DNA from: Holothuria scabra
Taxonomy: Eukaryota; Echinodermata; Holothuroidea; Aspidochirotida; Holothuriidae
Assembly: GCA_037179385.1 (NCBI GenBank)
Contig: CM074195.1
Location: 25,199,436-25,263,435 of the forward strand
Length of the DNA: 64,000 bases
Direction of reading: 5' to 3'
Part shown: piece by piece, positions 1-12,800 of the stretch
Layout of the letters: each line of letters begins with the position of its first letter
How positions within the stretch are numbered: the stretch's first letter is position 1
The notes under the pieces: model-generated
Database searches by the model: none
Told to the model about the DNA's origin: nothing
What the model saw: the letters and a program-made list of their open reading frames with translations, nothing else
Translations under genes and position numbers: made by a program

Positions 1-301
1 AAAATGGAAAAAGTGCTGTGAATTTGTTTAAAAAATGGACACCATATTTCCATATCCGCTTGGTGATTCTTTACTTTTTGTTCTGTAACTCCACAACATG
101 TCTGTGACATTTTTATAATGTGGGCGTCTCATTGAGAAAACTCTGAGATAACCTTAGAAATGGAAATTGAAGATTCGAGCTGGCACATTTTGTGTTGATA
201 GGTTGGAAACTATAGTCAAGTATCATCGCAAATTATTCAGCATAGTTCTTGATGTATAATTTTCAAATCGGTTTCGTATGAATTGGTAAGGAGTAAAGGT
301 A
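1..301. other. No recognisable feature
   Basis: AT-rich sequence with no convincing coding frame, RNA gene or repeat structure. Confidence 0.5.
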
Positions 302-420
302 GGATTCCATAAGTACGGATGCGGATACGGAATGCGGTTGCGGCGTCCGGATGCGGTGTGCGGATGCAGACGGTTTTGATTCCATCAATGCGAATACGGA
401 TCCGATGCAGATCCGGACGT
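302..420 (+). repeat. GC-rich hexamer-periodic repeat, left copy of an inverted pair
   Basis: The stretch is built from GGATGC/GGATAC/GGATCC-like hexamers. It starts GATTCCATAAGTACGG, and a second GATTCCATCAATGCG start lies inside it near 376. Positions 303-329 match the reverse complement of 7334-7360 at 26 of 27 bases. The two copies face each other about 7 kb apart. No transposase frame lies between them, so they may be two independent insertions of a short dispersed element rather than the ends of one transposon. Confidence 0.75.
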
Positions 421-2483
421 AAAGCGTGGGTGATTTTATAAACGAGAAATAAAAGTAATAATGAGAGAGGACAATTTCCGGGTGAAATGGTATTAAACAG
501 GGTTCAGCGTTCCAATTAAAGGGCCAAACGATGCATTTAGTGAAGCTTGAGAACACTGAGGTAACAATCATCTGTGATAGGGCCTATAAGGATAGACATC
601 ACGTAGTTCTAGCACATGCCGCAGATAATTGGACCTTCAGCCACCACATATTAAATGCAATACGTGGAAATATTGTCTTGGAGGCTGCTGGACTGGTGCT
701 AGGATCAGACCCTAATAAAACCACTTGGAAATTTTCTGGTTACCACTGGCAAGCTGACTTATTTAAGCAATGTTGTTTGCCAGTTTGCAGAGATAGCAAA
801 AGGTTCTAATTGGTAAAAAGGAGTTGTCTGGTTTTTCCTTCAATTGTTCAAAGATATTGTACAACCTTTGACCTCAATTGGTATTGAAATTTGAAGCAAC
901 ACAGCTGAGGGGTATACCTTGTACTTAGCCAAGGCATGCAGTAACCCTTTTATTTCGGGCGATATTCCGAAATCCATTTTTATATAACCTTCAAAGTGCG
1001 TTGCTGTGTAGAAAGTTCAGTGTCGGTACCCGCGGCTGCTCCCTCAAAGGCCTTTTCCAGAGACAAATTCAAACTTTTCTCCTTTATCAGATGAAAACAG
1101 CATCTCAATTGCATAAAGCAAAGTTATTTTCAAAGTACTGCAAATTTCGGGGGAATTAGTCCATTATGGGAAATCTGCGATGTCATCATGGCACATTAAT
1201 TTCACATTGCATTCAATTTATTTATGCTTTTGATGCCTATACAGAGATAATTAAGTAACTTTGTTAGCTATTCCCAACATATGCTAGAGCTACAGTTAAA
1301 GGTATCTAACATTCCAAGAGTATCAAATTTCAAGGAGAAACAGGACATTTAATTATAAAGAAAAACAAAGGGAATCTGACACAATATACCCACATTAAAA
1401 TAACTCCCTGTTGCTATGTTGAAAGGTGAAGGTATTTTTTTTAACAAATAACCAGTAAAGTGAAACATTTTGAGTAAGGAAAATGGTATTGCGACAGGGT
1501 TTGGAGGACATGGTGTTGGGTTTTGTCTTTTTGCAAGACTTAAATGAAAAAACACTGAAATATGCTTTTAAGTCACACTTCAAACAAATTGAAACACTTG
1601 GTCATGATACTTGTTATGAATTTGATCAAAGTTGTGAATATTTTAACTCTCCCAACAGTTTCCAGCGTTTTTACTAAAGGGCTAGCGCAGTCATCCCAAA
1701 TTTATAGTGAATTATTAACAGACCATTCTCACTATAAATTCTTGTTTTTCTTTATCCAAGTAAACCCTTATCATTCATTTTATTTTAGAACTTCAATACA
1801 ATACAATGCAAACAATGAGTCTCTCCTTATAAATATCCAAATTCAAAGAAAAAATATATTGCCACATGATTCTTAAGATTTATGAAATAGGTAACACTAC
1901 TAGACTAACTTAAGTTAAGATAAATTCACTTGACCTTTACGCTGTCAGTAGTCATAGTGAAGTAGTCATGTGATAATTTACAAGTTTAAAGGAATGACTA
2001 GGGGAATGACAACTCCTTAGGTAGAGATATAGAGACATATGATAACATTGAGAGAGAATTTTATTGACTTATTTGTATAGAACGATAAAAAACAAAAAAC
2101 AGACTGAGAAACAGTTTCAAAATGCTGCAAAGTTGATAATACGTGTTATGTCACAGTACTGAACTGTTACACATAGACTGTCATTGCAAATATAAAACAA
2201 AACTATTAAGAAGTGCATCATTTGATTAAAATGGGCAGCTCTTGGGAACATTATTGTCTATTATAATAGCAAGTCCAAAGTCCAAAAGCAACATCTCGGG
2301 TTCATGACCATCCACATAACATTAGGTGTGGGAAGGAGGTCTTAGAACAGTAAGAGAATTTGAGAAAATTTATATATTTCTACAAGGAACAAGGGGATAG
2401 AAAGACAAAGTGAATTGACACAAACAATGCAGTCACCTCAACTTATTTTCAACAACCAAAACAGAGGTAAATTTCAAGGGGAA
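421..2483. other. Noncoding stretch, no gene recognised
   Basis: It contains a 92-codon frame at 531-809 and a 104-codon frame at 1562-1876. Neither shows a known domain, a coherent composition or a splice context. No RNA gene was seen. Confidence 0.4.
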
Positions 2484-2711
2484 ATGCAGTAACCTGAACT
2501 TAAATATGTAAAGTAGACTCTCCTGTCCTGTTTTATGATTGGTGATTGAGAGTGATCTGAGAATGTTTCTTCCTCTCAAATTAGGAAATTACTAGGAGTT
2601 ACTGCTAAATTTACCTTGAATATACAGTAATGAAGTCCTGAAAGGAAAATTGTGAGATATATCTGTTGCTCCAAATTAAGTTTGGGTGACTGCTCTTGCC
2701 ATTTAAGTTTA
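2484..2711 (+). mobile_element. MITE-like dispersed repeat, family M2, copy 1
   Basis: About 230 bp related over its length to 34499-34768 and to the reverse complement of 62512-62768. Shared landmarks are GCAGTMACCTSAACTT near the start, CTGTCCTGTTTYATGATYGG in the middle and an end close to CTTTAAG. The family shows terminal TTTAAAGGG/CCTTTAAGG symmetry in better copies. It is nonautonomous with no frame of its own, and this copy is diverged. Confidence 0.6.
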
Positions 2712-5700
2712 ATGTTTTGAAGATCACGAGGCTAAATGGCTCATGCAGGACCTTATACTACAGTCGGTGGGCATCTCTTTGTGTTTCCAATTGTACACAA
2801 AAGAAGAAGAAGAATTGATCTTATTATTCTGAGCTTTTCTGGGTTGCATCCAGTTTGAAATTGAACAAAACTGTATGAGCCAATGTTCTCATGAATTGTT
2901 TGGTGAAGCGCTACCACACTTTAATCATTTAATATAAACTATTTAGCCAATGGGCTAGGTGGAGTGTAATACCCAGTCCCTTTACACACTTGCACCAGAA
3001 ATAGAATGATTTGACTTGATTGATGACTCACTAACATCATTCAAAACAGTATGGAGCATTGTATATCCAATCATAAATTCGTTAAATGGTACGATGCTTA
3101 ATATGTGTAAAGTAAAACCATGGTTCGTTACTGCATACCCTCCAAATGGGTCATCTCAAAGTTTCGTATCCACATGTTGTGGCGTAACTGGATTGAATGT
3201 GAATCAAGGAATAAACACTGTTCAGCAGAAGTGCTGTCTCGTCACATTAGGGCACATTAGGAACCAAAGCATTCAATATATCCTTACATCATTTTAGGCT
3301 AATGTAGCAAAAGGAAAAATCATTTAATGTCATTGTGACGTCAGACATATAAATGTCTTCCAGTTAGTTACTTGGTTAATGTTCCTAGTTACTTCAACAA
3401 GAATTTGTGTTAGTGTTACTTGGATTTGCTTTAGTTCAACCGGAATTTCATAGAAAATTTAACTAGAAGTTATGTTGGAGTAAGCAGAACAGTAATCCTG
3501 GTTAAATTCAATCCCAGCGTTTTATGAGTGTACTAAAAATGCAACAATCGTTGGGCCAGTTCTTTATCAATTGATGGCTTTCCTGGGAATTGCAGAATGC
3601 TGCTTCAAACTTGCTTGTCTCCAAGTCATCTTCTCCAGATGGCCTACTAATATCTAAATTCTTTTCTTGCTAGATGCAGGTGTGAAATTTTGAGTCCTCC
3701 TCTAGGTGAAAAGATTTGAATAGCATGATGGTAATGACCTTGAAGGCTGGCTGATTTTCGTCCCTGTGGGGATGTTAAAAGTTAAATCATCATTCAGCAG
3801 TTAAGTGTGTATAATTGAATACAAAACTAAAAGTCAAAGTTATTAAATATGTAGATTTAAGACATACTTAAAGCTAAACAACACATTTTGCTCTGCAAAT
3901 GAAACGAAAAAACAAGTATAACCTCTATCTATAAAAAAGTTTTATTGATGATATTTAGGTCTCATCAAAAAGATTATTTACTTTTTTCCCCCTTTTTTAA
4001 GAGGGCAATAGGCCTTACTCATTGTCACCACAAGGTCAGGAATGTAACAACTCAACAGACTGCTCTAACATGACATACTTTACAAACACATATCGATTGG
4101 ATTTCCTTCATACAAAAAATTATCAGGGAGATGAATACTCAAGTGGTGGGTTAACATAGCTTTTAAAAGAGTTAAAATATTTTGCAAGAAAAGTGGGGAT
4201 ATACATCATGATGATATATGTGGGTAATAAAAATTTGTGTCTCTTTTTATTTGGGGGGGGGGGGAGGGGCTGAAGGGGAAAGGATGAGGTTGTGGGTAAG
4301 TTCCACAGGGGTGTGGGTAAATCTCACAGTGCCCATTCCTGCTTTGGCCTGGTGAATAGCTGAATAGGAAGGTCTAATCTTATACATTTTCTAAGTGCGA
4401 CCTTGAATGTGCAACAAACTTACTTTTTATGACAACAGCATTAGAAGATGTCTTCTACTGAAAGGTGTGATGTCTCTATTGAAGATGAGTGATGCAGAGG
4501 TCTTCATCTAAATATCGGTACCACAGGTACTGTACATGATGATGTCGGCAGTCAGGGAGTTTCCGTAACAGCTAATACCTGAATCTCATGACAAACACTG
4601 AAACTCCACTTTCAGTTTGATGAAATGTACCGACACAGCCTTTCTAATATTGTACCTGATGGGGAAACATGAGAAGTACAGACTACAGTCACAGTTTGGG
4701 AATACATACATGTATTGATCTTGCCTAATGCAACGCACCGTAGTACTAACAAAGACTGAGGGCAGTGTGGGACTTTGGGAGCTTCTAGGAGAGGACATAC
4801 AAGATTGCCCTTGCAGAATGAACAAGTGATCAAAGAGGATTACAAAAAGTTGTGGTCATACCTGTATCTTTAGTTAGTTAGGAAATGTATCAGTCCAATT
4901 ACATTCCAAATACATTAAAAATCATTATTAATTATTCATTCTGTCTAAAAAAAAGCTAAGCAACAGCAGTATCGCTTCAAATATGAATAATGCTGGAGAT
5001 GCTGAAGTTGACCAATTCGACCTTTTTGAAAGTTTTGGCAAAAAAAATTTCTTGAACACAAATTTTACTTACTTTTTCTGTAACACTGTGAAGGTCAGAA
5101 CTACTGAGAACCTCATTTTTGAAGAAAGATGTACTGCCTCATCTTCTTATTTTACAAATGTTGATATTAAGTTATAAAAAAAGACTTTCTGTAAAAAGGT
5201 GCAGAAATTTTTGTCAAGTTTCAACCCAGACCAAAGCACTGCCTTGCTATTATACCTACTAACCATTCCAATTCCATTTCTTGGAGCTTGGCTGATGAGT
5301 GTAAACTCTTGAGACTTTTCCTTTGAACTATTTGATAACCAGGATAAGTCATCAGCCATCCAGGTATGGAACACTGATGGTGAAATCATTGTTATACTTC
5401 ACAGATAGTCCCTGAAAAGTAATAAAAAATCAGGTAAATTATAGGCTATACATTTGACCCTACAAAGGTTGATAGCATTTAATTCAAAGACAAACAAGAT
5501 AGGCAAATAAAAACAGGAAATCTGACTGTGCTGGAACGCTTTGAAAAGTAAATGTATTTAACAAAAATAACCTATCTTTAAAATGATACATATTTAAGTA
5601 AGCTAAGCCAGGGTTTGGCTACATTAATCAGAGTGCATGGTCTGGAATATTCTTCTTTCATATCACACCCCAGGAAAAACCACCAGAAAATATCTCTAAA

Positions 5701-7253
5701 ATCAACGTCAAACTCATTTAGAGCATATTCACTTGTTTTGATGGTAATTTTTAATTGCATCAGGCAAAAGGGTAAACAGCCCTGATGGCTCACACTAGAC
5801 TTTAAGTGCTCTCATTAAGTGACAAATTTTCTGCGGTAGTTAACCTGTATACATTGCACCTATCGATTGCGTCTCTGTGAATTCTGTTAGGAGTAACAAA
5901 ACACTTAAGTATTTGAAGCAGTCCATCTGTTATACAATTGACTCAACATTGCATGGGATTTTCCGCACGTTTCCTGTACGACGCATCTATGTTGCTCCAA
6001 GCAGGGAGTTGTGCCTGACAACTCCCTGCACCACCTAGACCTAGGTTGCATCAATGCAACAAATGTAGAACTTTGACCCAACCCTGCACCACAACTTGGA
6101 TGAAAGACACAGATTTATCTCTCCATGGCAGTAGGAGGCCGGTCCTGTTCAGTTAAGGGCTGAGTTTAACTTCATGTTTGTACCCTCTGCCTAAGCAGGC
6201 TAGGCAGATCTAGGCTAGAATAGGGCTAGCTTATGGAATATACATAGGCCTAGCCTAGCTCTATCTTGAACTTGAAGATGATCAGGATTACATTATAGGC
6301 CTAGGTGTTGGCCTATGCTACACAAAACTGACGTTACCTAGGCACAGGCTACTCATTCTTATCTGCAAGTGAATCCAGCTCTTAGCCCTTGACCAAAATC
6401 GTTGTAGCTAGTTTATTCATCCGACTCCCTTAGTCCTAGTTCAACAGCACAGGATAGCCTCAGTGGTCTGGCGTTTGTGCTGCCTTTGAAAAAAGAAGGA
6501 GATCTGATGGGACCTTCAGTTGACACTGGGCTGGGGCTAGTAGACGTTTTAGACTCGATGAAAAGCCCTTTCCCTCATTTTTAGTCTACGGCAGTGGTAG
6601 TGACTGATACCAATTTAGAGTCAGCCAAGTGAAAACATTGTGTTACATGCAATGCTGGCTATGTTTTTTAGGCCTAACGTTAAGTAGGGTAGGCAGTATA
6701 AAAAATAATGACCGACTCAAAATCAAAGACGATCAACTCAGGTACCGACCATTGCTAGTTTTGGAAGTTGGAAAACTGTACGTGGCCAGCTTACTTCAAC
6801 TTTGTTTACTCCGCACTAACGGTAGACATAGGCTAGGCCTAGTAAGTTCTAACGCTACTCTTTAAGCGAAGTAAAAAGCCCTGTTCATGGACTAGGACTA
6901 AGGTAGTATTCCGACTCACAGTGAAGGTTACAGCCTATACTGTGCACAGGTACAACGTTAGGCCTAACGTTACGAAAAGTGCACGCTTTTCCTGTAGGCT
7001 TAACATACTCTGTTTAGTTCCTCGCCGTGTCCATCACATTTACAGCACTCTGCCACATTTTGGTATAACTTTTCTATATTTGTATGGCCCAAAAAGCTCG
7101 TATCATAGAAGAAGAATGATCCATAACCAAGCTTACATATTAAATTTATTCTCGATCCAGTCAAATACGTGTTTTCGTCGCTGGATTGTGAGAGCACTGC
7201 ATGGCTGAGGTGGTCGCAAGTTTACGATTGTCTTTATCATGACGTCATTTCAA
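2712..7253. other. Long noncoding stretch with simple repeats and a hairpin
   Basis: No gene was recognised. Visible items are a short GAA run near 2805, a poly-G tract at 4252-4264, a perfect 12-bp hairpin at 6001-6029, and a region at 6190-6360 enriched in CTAGGCCTA-type palindromes. Open frames here are at most 95 codons and lack domain signatures. Confidence 0.5.
6001..6029. repeat. Perfect 12-bp hairpin
   Basis: GCAGGGAGTTGT at 6001-6012 pairs exactly with ACAACTCCCTGC at 6018-6029 around the 5-base loop GCCTG. It is not followed by a T-run and has no obvious RNA-gene context. Confidence 0.85.
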
Positions 7254-7360
7254 CTGTTTACCGCATCCGATTTGCCGTACCAATCGCTACATGGTGCGGT
7301 CGAGTTTACCGCATGCGTTTCCGGATCCGACAACGTATCCGCATCCGTACTGATGGAATC
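7254..7360 (-). repeat. GC-rich hexamer-periodic repeat, right copy of the inverted pair
   Basis: Reading the minus strand from 7360 gives GATTCCATCAGTACGG followed by GGATGC/GGATAC hexamers. It matches 303-329 with one mismatch over 27 bases in inverted orientation. Confidence 0.75.
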
Positions 7361-7489
7361 AAGCTCGTTGAAACCATGTGTGAGCGATTTTTTTACGATG
7401 AGTAAAACGATGATGTATACTTAATCATGCCATAAATCACAGCAGTACTTCAGCTGTTTTAAGACTAATGCCGGGCGGATCAAGGATGT

Positions 7490-9062
7490 TTGTTTCGGGA
7501 AGGGTTCGTGGCGGCGATAAGCAACATGTGTTTGGGGATCAATTTTCCCAGTGTTTAAGAGGGGTAATTACCAAGGGTGGATCCAGCCCTTGGACCGTCC
7601 GGGTGCGGCTTGACAAAGGGGCGCCATTTTTTCTGAGGTAAGCAGGGCGTCGTACCTCCTTATTGTAGCTCGACATACTCATGGTTTTTAAATGCATTTA
7701 GACAAAATTACATAAAACCCTTGAAACAAATGTCCAATAGGCACGGCGCATCTAGGGGCAAAAGTTATCTAAGCGCATTTGGTTGGCGCGGGCGTACAGA
7801 AATTTTTGAACACCCCACTAACAGCGGGAATTGGCATTCTGCAGGCTTGTAAATAGAAATAAAATCAATTGTTATTTTGAGCTTTCCTTTGCAAAATAAT
7901 GTTCAATTCAATAAAACACGAGTAAATTGCAGAATGATCGGAAAATTACCAGATAAAATGTAAAACTACCATTTTTCGGGTAAAGCTTTGGGTACTGTCA
8001 TATACACAGGCATGAAACCATGATGTATTGTATACTACGTGTCGTCAATTGTCATATGTAAACGATAGGTCATTAACTACTCTCGGTGCAAAGTAGATTT
8101 TTTCGGAGAAGATGGGCGGAAGTACTCCTTTTTATACTTTCTTTTTTAACGTTAATGTTACATTATGTAAGCTACACTCTGAAAAAGTTGGTTAAAAAAA
8201 TTCACCAACACTGGTCACGTATGTCAAATACCTGAAATTGGTTAAATTTTACTCAATACTTGTTGATTAATGGGTTACCCAAGAGGTTTTTTACCACTTA
8301 ATTGGGTAACCAGCCTTTGAAGTAACCAAATAAACAAGGCATATTGGGGAAAACTTACCCAGTTTCAGGTATTTGACATACGTGATCAGTGTTGGTGAAT
8401 TTTTTTAACCAACTTTGTATGAGTGTAAGGCATGTGGATTGGGACTCTTCGACGACATTTATAAAGTTTCCGAAACTTCAAGTTGCCTTTTTAAAAAGAT
8501 ATTTGAAAATCAAGAGCGTCAATTGGAGAAAATTTAGAATTTCATGGAATAAATATTAATAAACCAGCATAGTAGAGGTGTAACTTAAGGATCTGGTGTC
8601 AAATATGACGGATTTCATTTTTTTTCATTTCCAGAACCAGGGGATGTCAGTTTCCAAATTTCGTTTTCATTTATGGGCAAGTATTTGAAAATCAGGAGGT
8701 AACATTGAACAAAATGATGTGGAATCATATGAAAGGAAATGTAGGAAAATATCACATCAGTTAACAGGTGTCACTTAAGGATCTAGTGTCACTTAGGGCA
8801 AATTTCCGTTTTTGTTTTAATTCCCAGAGCTCGGTAAAATTTCCAAAACTGACGAGGAATTTCAATTTGCGGCACTCTAAGCGCTTGAAATGAATGACAT
8901 ATTTATTTGAATGAAGTTCGAATCACTTTGCCTGAAATGATGCAATATTCTGACGAAAGCTAAAAAAGAGTTATGGTATGTTTTCAATTGCTAAAATTCA
9001 TTGGCAGACGAGACCGTGTATAGGAGGAGCACTCCGGGTGCGTCCCCTTTGTGAAGACCATG
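7490..9062 (+). repeat. Old repeat or segmental duplicate, copy 1, left part
   Basis: Shares collinear, diverged sequence with 27850-30060. Landmarks are the TTGGCGCGG motif near 7770 and 27870, the GCAAAATGATCAGAAAA-like stretch (7930 and 28570), the GTGTCACTTAAGGATCT motif (8770 and 29530) and GGCGCTCTAAGCG (8872 and 29860). Homology resumes at 14823 after a 5.7-kb insertion. It may be an old transposon or a duplicated segment that once carried the Ig gene, because Ig relics or genes follow both copies. Confidence 0.65.
8173..8427. mobile_element. Tc1/mariner-type MITE with TA target duplication
   Basis: A 251-bp element (8175-8425) begins CACTCTGAAAAAGTTGG and ends in the near-complement CCAACTTTGTATGAGTG. 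The inverted arms run about 65 bp each, including GGTATTTGACATACGTGATC on the right arm. TA dinucleotides at 8173-8174 and 8426-8427 fit a TA target-site duplication. It has no coding capacity. Confidence 0.85.
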
Positions 9063-9079
9063 CGTAACCACACTCTAAA

Positions 9080-9800
9080 AAATTTTTACACAAGTTGTGT
9101 AAAAAACTACTCAACCTATGTGTAACTAGTGCACATAGCTAACGTTGTGTAAAATTGACACAACGTTGTGTAAAAAATTACTCAATTGTTGTGTAAATTG
9201 TACCATTTGCTGTGTAGAAGTGACACATCGTTGTGTAAATAAAATTACTCAATTGTTGTGTAAATTCTTCCATTTGCTGTAGAAATTACCCATCGTTGTG
9301 TAAAAAAATTACCCATTTGTTGTGTAAATTGTACATTTGCTGTGTAGAAATGACACAACGTTGTGTAAACAAAAATTCAATTGTTGTGTAAATACTTCCA
9401 TTTGCTGTGTAGAAATGACACAACGTTGTGTAAACAAAAATTCAATTGTTGTGTAAATACTACTAATCCCTGTGTTAAAAATGCACACCATTGTGTCAAA
9501 AAATACACAGCAGTTGTGTTAAAACTGCAATTAGTTGTGCACAATCCCTGCTTGATAACACAACGTTGTGTCAACAAATTTACAAAACAGTTGTGTTAAA
9601 ACTACATTAAGTTGTACATAACCACTATTAGGTTACACAGCAAGCTGTCAACAAAGTTGCACACTGGTTGGGTGAAAAGGACAACTTAGTTGTGTAAAAC
9701 CGCAGAGGGATAATACAATGTTGTGTCAACAAATCTACATTATAGTCTTGTCAAAACTACATTTAGTTGCAAATAACCTCAATAGGCTGAAATAGCATCA
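9080..9800. repeat. Palindromic ACACAACGTTGTGT subterminal array
   Basis: About a dozen diverged repeats with a period near 64-70 bp, each carrying a self-complementary ACACAACGTTGTGT-type core and a second TTGTTGTGTAAA motif. The copies at 9345-9475 are nearly identical and later copies decay. Subterminal arrays of this kind often serve as transposase binding regions; that role is inferred. Confidence 0.8.
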
Positions 9801-12800
9801 TGTTAAGTAAAATGCACAACAGTTGCGACTGTCTATGCCAGTTGATATTTTGTCAAACTATGAAAATGATATATATTGAATTATAAGGTATGCAGCTTGA
9901 TGTTACCAGTTGTTTAAGAAGTTTCACAAGTATAACTCACAAAAACCAAAAGGAAAGATGTTATAATTCTGGATGGACGAACCATTTATTTTCACTCCAT
10001 ACCCACATTAAAGTAAAATACATACTTTGTATTCGGTGCAGTTTTTTTATTACTTACACCTCTAGCGGATTGACTTCCAGTATTTGTTACTTTTTTAAAG
10101 GCAGTCGAGACAGCAATCCAGCTAATTAGCGCACGTCAGAAAAAAATAGAACAAAAATCTCAAAATATCACAGGAAAGAATAGTATTTAAACCATGTGAC
10201 AAGTATCTATGTAAAAATGTAGTGTATCATTAAATATATTTTGACAATTTTCACATCATAATATACACTGTATCATGATTTATATTTTGACTTTACTCAT
10301 CATAAACCTTCCTCTTTTCACATGATGTACCATTCATTTGTATCTCAACAGATACAAGTCTCACAGTATTAACTTCATTGCAACAGTTTTCTGGACTAGA
10401 GAAAATGCAATTTTTTTTCAGCAAAGCACATTAAATAACTTAAAGAAGACTATGGTTTGACAGAATATATTAACCTTTTTGCTCCAGCAGCTCCTTTTCC
10501 CTTCTGAAGTAATCTTTTACCAGAATACAGTTCATTTAAGAGGTCTTTCAGGTTATAAGAGACCTTAATTTTGTGTACGTAGAATGAAAGCTTTTGAATA
10601 TTTGTCAGTTACAAAGAATTCCACACAGATGCAGGAGTATACAGCCTCAACTATACTGTAACCAATAAAGAAATTTTTAATTACAGTAGTGTAAAGTTAT
10701 TGTACAATTGGGGTGCAGAATTAAGTTCAGAAAAAATGTAAAAGAAAAATCTGATTGGATTGCCACAGTCAAATAACAAAGACTTCAAGAATTTCCTTTA
10801 AAACAAATTTACATTGAAGTATTATTGAAACTTTGAAGGAATCTGAAACCAGTGCAAAGAGACACTGCAACCAGCTTGTCTTCATTTGAGGGGGAAAGCT
10901 ACCTTTCTATGAAACTGTTTATATTTTCTCAAAATCTGGTCTTTCACAAGTTCCTACAAAATAGGTAATGAACAAGCTTTGAACCGATATATGTCCAAAT
11001 AAATATCCATTTGGAGCAGAAGATGGATCATACTATATTAGAACTACCAAAGTGCTACGCTTTTTGTCAGCACCAATCCTGGAGTAAATGTGGAGTCACA
11101 TTTTAAAAGAACAATCACTTGAACAGATAGGTCATATCAGTAGAGTAGAGGAATGCAAAATTGAGTAACTTGAATGAAGTTGAGGAATTCAGGCTTTGAA
11201 CTGAATCAACTGAGTCAGTAAATTTGCCAACTTCCGCGATTCCTCACGGGAAATTCACGTCTCCGCTCATGCTCTTGTTTACTAAGACACTGATACAAGT
11301 TTGTTATGACCTGCAGGTAGAGAAAAATAGATAAATGTTAGACGGAATTCACAGAAGTGCAAAAACATAACACTTTTCAGCAAAAGGGTGATTGCTTCAA
11401 ATATGTGCGATGCCAATAGTGTAATTTACAGGGAATGATAATAAAATTGACAAGGCCGAAACTTTCAAACAGTTGCCAATATGTGCACTGCATCAGACTT
11501 TGGTAGAGGGTTGGGGCACATTTAAGCATTCCGAGGATGCTCTTTTCACCAAATTTGCACAGCCCCAGAAATCTGTCAGCATGCATGAAAGAGTTACCAC
11601 ATTTAAAGTTTGGCATTCGGTCCGTTCGGAAGAACAGAGCAATTGGCATAACATACAGTACATAAACCTTATAGTTCAAACACATTAAAAGGAATAAAAA
11701 TGCACATAGTGCACACCAGGAGAATTATTACACTGTGCAATTTTTCTATCACCACCACCATCATGCAGAAAAATGTGCAATCTCACATATCATACTCACT
11801 CCTGAGGCCTTCAGTTTAAGAATTTCCAGGAGTGCTGCAAATCACACTCCTCAGGGAATTAAGACTCCTGAGTGTGGCAGGTATCCTGTTTAATTAACTT
11901 CAATAAATTAAACACTCTCCATTTAGGTGAGCAAAAAATCACAGTCCTAACAATGATTTGAAGTAAGTGATGGTGTGTAATCACACAGGCATGCCTAAAA
12001 AATCAATGCCTGCTCACTGAATTGCACTTCATCTAGGTTGTCTTCCTACAATTCTCAGCTCCCCCACCCCCCCCCCCCCCCCCTTTATTAAAATCATGAG
12101 CCCAGTTCTTTCTATAAAGTTCATTTTGAGACAACCGGAAGGTGGGAAGTGACCACAGACTTCCTCTTCCTTTTATGACTGGTGCAACTTAAGTCTGCAG
12201 GACTTTTATAATCTAGATCCCTGGCCCAAATCAAATCTTCCCAGGGTTCTGGGTTGTCAATTTGGCCTCATAGGTTAAAAGCATAAAGCCGCAATCACAT
12301 AATTATGCATTCTGATATGATTGTAACTTGAGTCTGCATGTTTTAATGGAACCTGTCTCTAATTTTGTGTGTCCAGAAAGAACCTTAAGTTTACCAACCT
12401 GTGTAAATATGATTCCAAATCCAACCCAAATTTGTTTTAGGGTGGCTGTGACTGAACAGAAGAGTTTCTAATTTACAAGTTCTAACTCGAGTCCGCTTGA
12501 CTAGAATCTAGAGCTCTGCAGACCACTCTGCTACTCTATGATGTTACATTTACAAGTACTGACTCTTTTGCAGCCCCAATAATAAGACACTTATAAATGC
12601 TTACCAATTTATGTGTGCACCTTGTCCAGGGTAGACATTTGAACAGGCTCCTGGTTTCCCTTAGTTTGAAGTCTTCTAAATTTCTACCATGATACAGCAC
12701 GTAAAAGGCATGCCCACTGCCTAAAGAGTTGATTTTCTATGGGAACAAACAAACAACATATACATAAGTCAAAAGCCAGCTGATCCACCTTCATCTGAAT

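Noticed and set aside
531..809. 92-codon plus-strand frame
   Set aside because: No recognised domain, no leader, no splice context and no second copy; consistent with a chance frame.
5288..5330. Possible hammerhead core CTGATGAG
   Set aside because: No GAAA follows a stem II of plausible length, so the core is incomplete.
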